Assembly (NCBI GenBank): GCA_011033025.1
Contig: WFMF01000016.1
Coordinates: 868,001-932,000 of the forward strand
Length of the DNA: 64,000 nucleotides
Reading direction: 5' to 3'
Source: Beroe forskalii
Lineage: Eukaryota; Ctenophora; Nuda; Beroida; Beroidae
Under the pieces are notes generated by a model. The model saw only the letters and a list, made by a program, of their open reading frames with translations, was not told the origin of the DNA and searched no databases. How positions within the stretch are numbered: the first letter of the stretch is position 1; every line of letters starts with the position of its first letter. Shown here in pieces: positions 60,979 to 64,000 of the stretch. Position numbers and translations under genes: made by a program.

Positions 60979-61287
60979 TCAAACTAACTGTGGTGTTCCC
61001 TGTCGAGTGTCGAAAGATCGCTTAAATTCTGAGCAACTATCAGCATCTATCCATAGCTTAATCCTGCCCCCCCCCCCATTTTTAATCTCCCTTGCCCAAA
61101 CCTCCACCTGAATTTTCAAAATCCCTCCCCCACCATTTTGGGCGCCCCACCCCTGAATGTTGACAATTCGATCAACTCCCCACTAATGCTAAAACTTCGA
61201 AAAATTTTCTCAGGTACGGTCATGGAATTGTTTACGTTAGAATCAACCCAAACTGGAAACTGAATGACAAGATTAAGTTATGTTTTA

Positions 61288-61640
61288 TTAAACTATATAT
61301 TGTGGCTGACACATCAAGAAATGGGGCTTCAACGTATAAATGACTGAATGTTTCAAATGACTGAAATGGTAATGAAGGTCACTTTTTATGTCAATTAATT
61401 CTTGAATCAAAAAGCTACAAACTGTGAACGTGTCAGCGTTTGTAAAAATCAAGCCTAGGAATATTGTCAAAACAATAAAACAAAAAACAAAACAAAAAAG
61501 GTAGATAGGTAGATATACATATTTGTTAAGCTATCATCCCTTTAAAAAGACAAGGAATTAAAGAGTCACAGTGATAGTGGCAGTCTCACAGCAGCAGGGT
61601 GTGAAAAGAAATATTTCTCGCGGAAATATGATTTCGAAAT
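61288..61640. other. Intron sequence, nothing recognised
   Basis: Between the two copies of the duplicated segment. AT-rich with an (AACAAAAA) tract at 61480-61500. Confidence 0.4.
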
Positions 61641-61650
61641 TCGTCTGTCA

Positions 61651-61987
61651 GATCCCAGTCCCCCCTAATTTTTTCACTCCCGCCTCCTGTTTCCGTCCAC
61701 AAGAATCATTGAAATTGGGGCACCCCCACCTTCCTTATTGAGTCCAAAATCTTTATCCCCCCTTTTCTTATTATGGGCGGATGAAGCTATGGAATAGCTT
61801 CCTTAAAATGCAAAGCTGCCAGCCAGGGAGCCGGGAACGCTTATTTGGCAATGGTCTTTTGATGACTACGAAGATCGCAAGTCCCGGGCTATAATAAATA
61901 TTTTACCTTCGACATGGGGAGGGGTGGGTGCAGCTGCTGCAGCGCGTTCAGCTGGTGTCACATTCTGCATCGTGCGTTGGGCTCTCT
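61651..61987. repeat. 370-bp duplicated segment, copy B, left part
   Basis: Copy of 60609-60942. It is cut in the exon after GTTGGGCTCTCT by the G-run element and resumes at 63429. Confidence 0.9.
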
Positions 61988-63428
61988 GGGGGGGGGGCCA
62001 ACCCCCCAAAACCCCCCAAAATTAAGCCCCCTATTGGAAATTTGTTATATCTACCAGGGGTTAAATTTAACCCCAAAATTAAACCCCTATCGACAGCAAA
62101 ATTAAACCCCCAAAATTAAACCCCTATCGACAGCAGAAATTAAACCCCCCAAAATTAAACCCCCTATCGACAGCAGAAATTATTCTAGTACGATTCAAAA
62201 AAGCACCAAAATGAAGAAACAAAAAAGTACCATTTGAAAAGTTGCCAAAAAACACGAATAAAAAGGTACCATTTCGAAAAGGCGCAAAAAATCGGACAAA
62301 AAATTGGTACCAATTTAGAAGGGTACTTCTGAAAAATCAGAAACGAAAAAGGTACCAATTGAAAAGGATGCCAAAAATCAAAAACAAAATTGGTACCATT
62401 TAAAAAGGGGCTGAATACATGAAACAAAAACGGTACCATTTTGAAAGGATGTTAAAAATCAGAAACAAAATGGTACCATTTGAAAAATATGCTGAAAATC
62501 AGAAACAAAAATGGTACCATTTCATAAAAGTTCCAAAAATTATAAACAAAAATGGTACCAAAAACCGGAAACAAAAATGGTACCATTTTGAAATGGTGCA
62601 AAAAATCAGAAACAAAAACGGTACCATTTTGAAAGGATGTTAAAAATCAGAAACAAAATGGTACCATTTGAAAAATATGCTGAAAATCAGAAACAAAAAT
62701 GGTACCATTTCATAAAAGTTCCAAAAATTATAAACAGAAATGGTACCAAAACCGGAAACAAAAAATGGTACCATTTCTAAAATCGCCAAAAATCACCACC
62801 AAAATGGTACCATTTTGAAATGGTGCAAAAATCAGGAACAAAAATGGTACCATTTTGAAAGGGTGTTAAAAATCAGAAACAAAATGGTACCATTTGAAAA
62901 AGATGCTGAAAATCAGAAACAAAAATGGTACCATTTCATAAAAGTTCAAAAATTATAAACAAAAATGGTACCAAAAACCGAAACAAAAATGGTACCATCT
63001 CTAAAAATCGCCAAAAATCACGAACAAAAAAATGGTACCATTTTGAAATGGTGCAAAAATGAGAACAAAAATGGTACCATTTTGAAAGGATGTAAAAAAT
63101 CAGAAACAAAACGGTACCATTTGAAAGAGATGCTGAAAATCAGAAACAAAAATGGTACCATTTCATAAAAGTTCCAAAAATTATAAACAAAAATGGTACC
63201 AAAACCGGAAACAAAAATGGTACCATTTATAAAAATCGCCAAAAATCACCACCAAAAATGGTACCATTTTGAAATGGTGCAAAAAATCAGGAACAAAAAA
63301 GGTACCATTTGAGAAAAAAATGCCCATTTTTTGCACTAAGAATTAAGCCCCCCAAAACCCCCCCAAAATTAAACCCCCTATTGGCGATTTTCTATATCCA
63401 CCAAAATTGAGGGGGTTGGCCCCCCCCC
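61988..63428. mobile_element. 1.4-kb G-run inverted-end element carrying a KpnI-site satellite
   Basis: Tips: ten G then CCAACCCCC, and the complement GGGGGTTGG then nine C. Flanking TCTCT on both sides (61983-61987, 63429-63433) is single in the uninterrupted copy (60939-60946 region), proving insertion with a 5-bp (or 6-bp CTCTCT) duplication. A block reading CCAAAACCCCCC, AAAATTAA, CCCCCTATTGG, TATATC-ACCA is present at both ends in direct orientation. The interior is the GGTACCATTT satellite. No coding frame of note. Confidence 0.9.
62200..63310. repeat. 34-36 bp satellite with GGTACC (AATCAGAAACAAAAATGGTA)
   Basis: Over 30 units AAAAATCAGAAACAAAAATGG/TACCATTT, each with a KpnI palindrome. 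A higher-order period of about 210-215 bp is visible (units with CATAAAAGTTCCAAAAATTA recur at 62523, 62711, 62935 and 63165). Spurious open frames result. Confidence 0.9.
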
Positions 63429-63469
63429 TCTCTGCATTGCTCGGTCTGTGAAAGTAAATATTACAAATT

Positions 63470-63908
63470 ATTCACACGCTGTTTCACTCTGTAATTAGTA
63501 TACTCTGTCCACATTACCGCTGAATCAGTCGATATTTAGTTGACATAACATTTTTGTCGAACCTCAATTTTAAGTACTTAAATTAACAATTACCAATTTA
63601 AATTAACAGGGGCCTCTGTGCGCTCATAAATAGTTGGGGAACAACTTATCTCATGAGACTTTATTCCAACCCCAAGCAAAAGTCCGGTTGAATTGGGGTC
63701 TGAGTCGGGGATATGAATAACTAATAAGCTTAGGGAGGTGAAATGTCCTGACATGAAATATCGTATTACAGATGATGTGTCCCCATGAATTTTGTGTCCG
63801 AGTTATTTCCGATGATTAGTTTTTAAATGACGCACAATTTGACAAGTCTAATTTTACTGGAATGCCAGTGATAGAAGCTGTTATCAATATCTGATATTAA
63901 TATCTTAC
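63470..63908. other. Intron of the phase-1-exon gene
   Basis: No repeat or coding frame recognised between the interrupted exon and the exon at 63909. Confidence 0.4.
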
Positions 63909-63977
63909 CTCCACCAAGAGAGGGTGATGGTGCTGCAGTCACTTCACGATCAGCTTGGCAGCTGGTCTTCATTTCAA
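63909..63977 (-). CDS. Phase-1 exon of the split gene, most upstream in the window
   Basis: Acceptor GTTTTCACAG, donor GGAG|GTAAGA. It reads EMKTSCQADREVTAAPSPSL, GG. 69 bp, phase 1-1; joins to the RAMQRAQRTM exon through a split Asp codon. Confidence 0.5.
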
Positions 63978-64000
63978 CTGTGAAAACAAATTGCTATAAA

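Larger units (their letters stand above)
61907..63445 (-). pseudogene. Second copy of the RAMQRAQRTM exon, interrupted by an element
   Basis: Exon halves 63429-63445 and 61907-61987 correspond base for base to the intact exon 60862-60954, including acceptor (63446-63451) and donor (61901-61906). The 1.44-kb element sits after the first few codons, so this copy can no longer be read through as an exon. Confidence 0.75.

Noticed and set aside
62185-63242. Lys/Asn-rich and Phe-rich frames on both strands
   Set aside because: Readings of the GGTACC satellite.

Overview
This is a eukaryotic, almost certainly metazoan, nuclear window: AT-rich, with split genes, GT/AG introns and a very high load of tandem repeats, hairpin elements and interspersed repeats. 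The domain set (a CEPT1-type lipid synthase, an F-box protein, a THAP zinc finger, a P2X7-tail zinc domain, a WSC-like cysteine-rich ectodomain exon) suits a marine invertebrate such as a sponge, cnidarian or echinoderm. That placement is inference; no rRNA, mitochondrial or clade-diagnostic gene is present. Most reported exons are reconstructed by eye from open frame, splice sites and phase.

Layout. 1-8.6 kb: the seven last coding exons of a choline/ethanolamine phosphotransferase gene (+), with an intronless F-box gene nested in its sixth visible intron. 8.6-18.2 kb: GC-rich inverted blocks, a 14-bp minisatellite, and a possible HBS1/SKI7-like split gene (+). 18.7-20.9 kb: a decayed P2RX7-C-type gene (-) head to head with a THAP domain (+) that runs into a 21-bp satellite. 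23.3-25.3 kb: foldback elements built of degenerate repeats, one carrying a nested MITE. 25.6-50.2 kb: three copies of a multi-kilobase repeat (25.6, 33.2 and 46.3 kb), separated by a WSC-like exon (-), a hairpin MITE, 21- and 23-bp satellites, a GGGGCTA foldback, a 2.3-kb inverted-end element with perfect 6-bp target duplication, and a low-quality stretch at 43.5-45.2 kb. 50.2-64 kb: a split gene (-) made of symmetric phase-1 exons; a single-exon CCDC106-like gene (-) and a MULE-like transposase fragment (-) lie in its large intron, next to a 2.7-kb satellite. In this gene one exon is duplicated, and the second copy is interrupted by a 1.4-kb inverted-end element.

The most notable result is that two insertions 20 kb apart (39920-42204 and 61988-63428) have unrelated sequences but the same design: G-run inverted tips, a directly repeated sub-terminal block at both ends, a 5-6 bp target duplication and no transposase. 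For the second, the uninterrupted paralogous exon lies in the same window and serves as the empty site.
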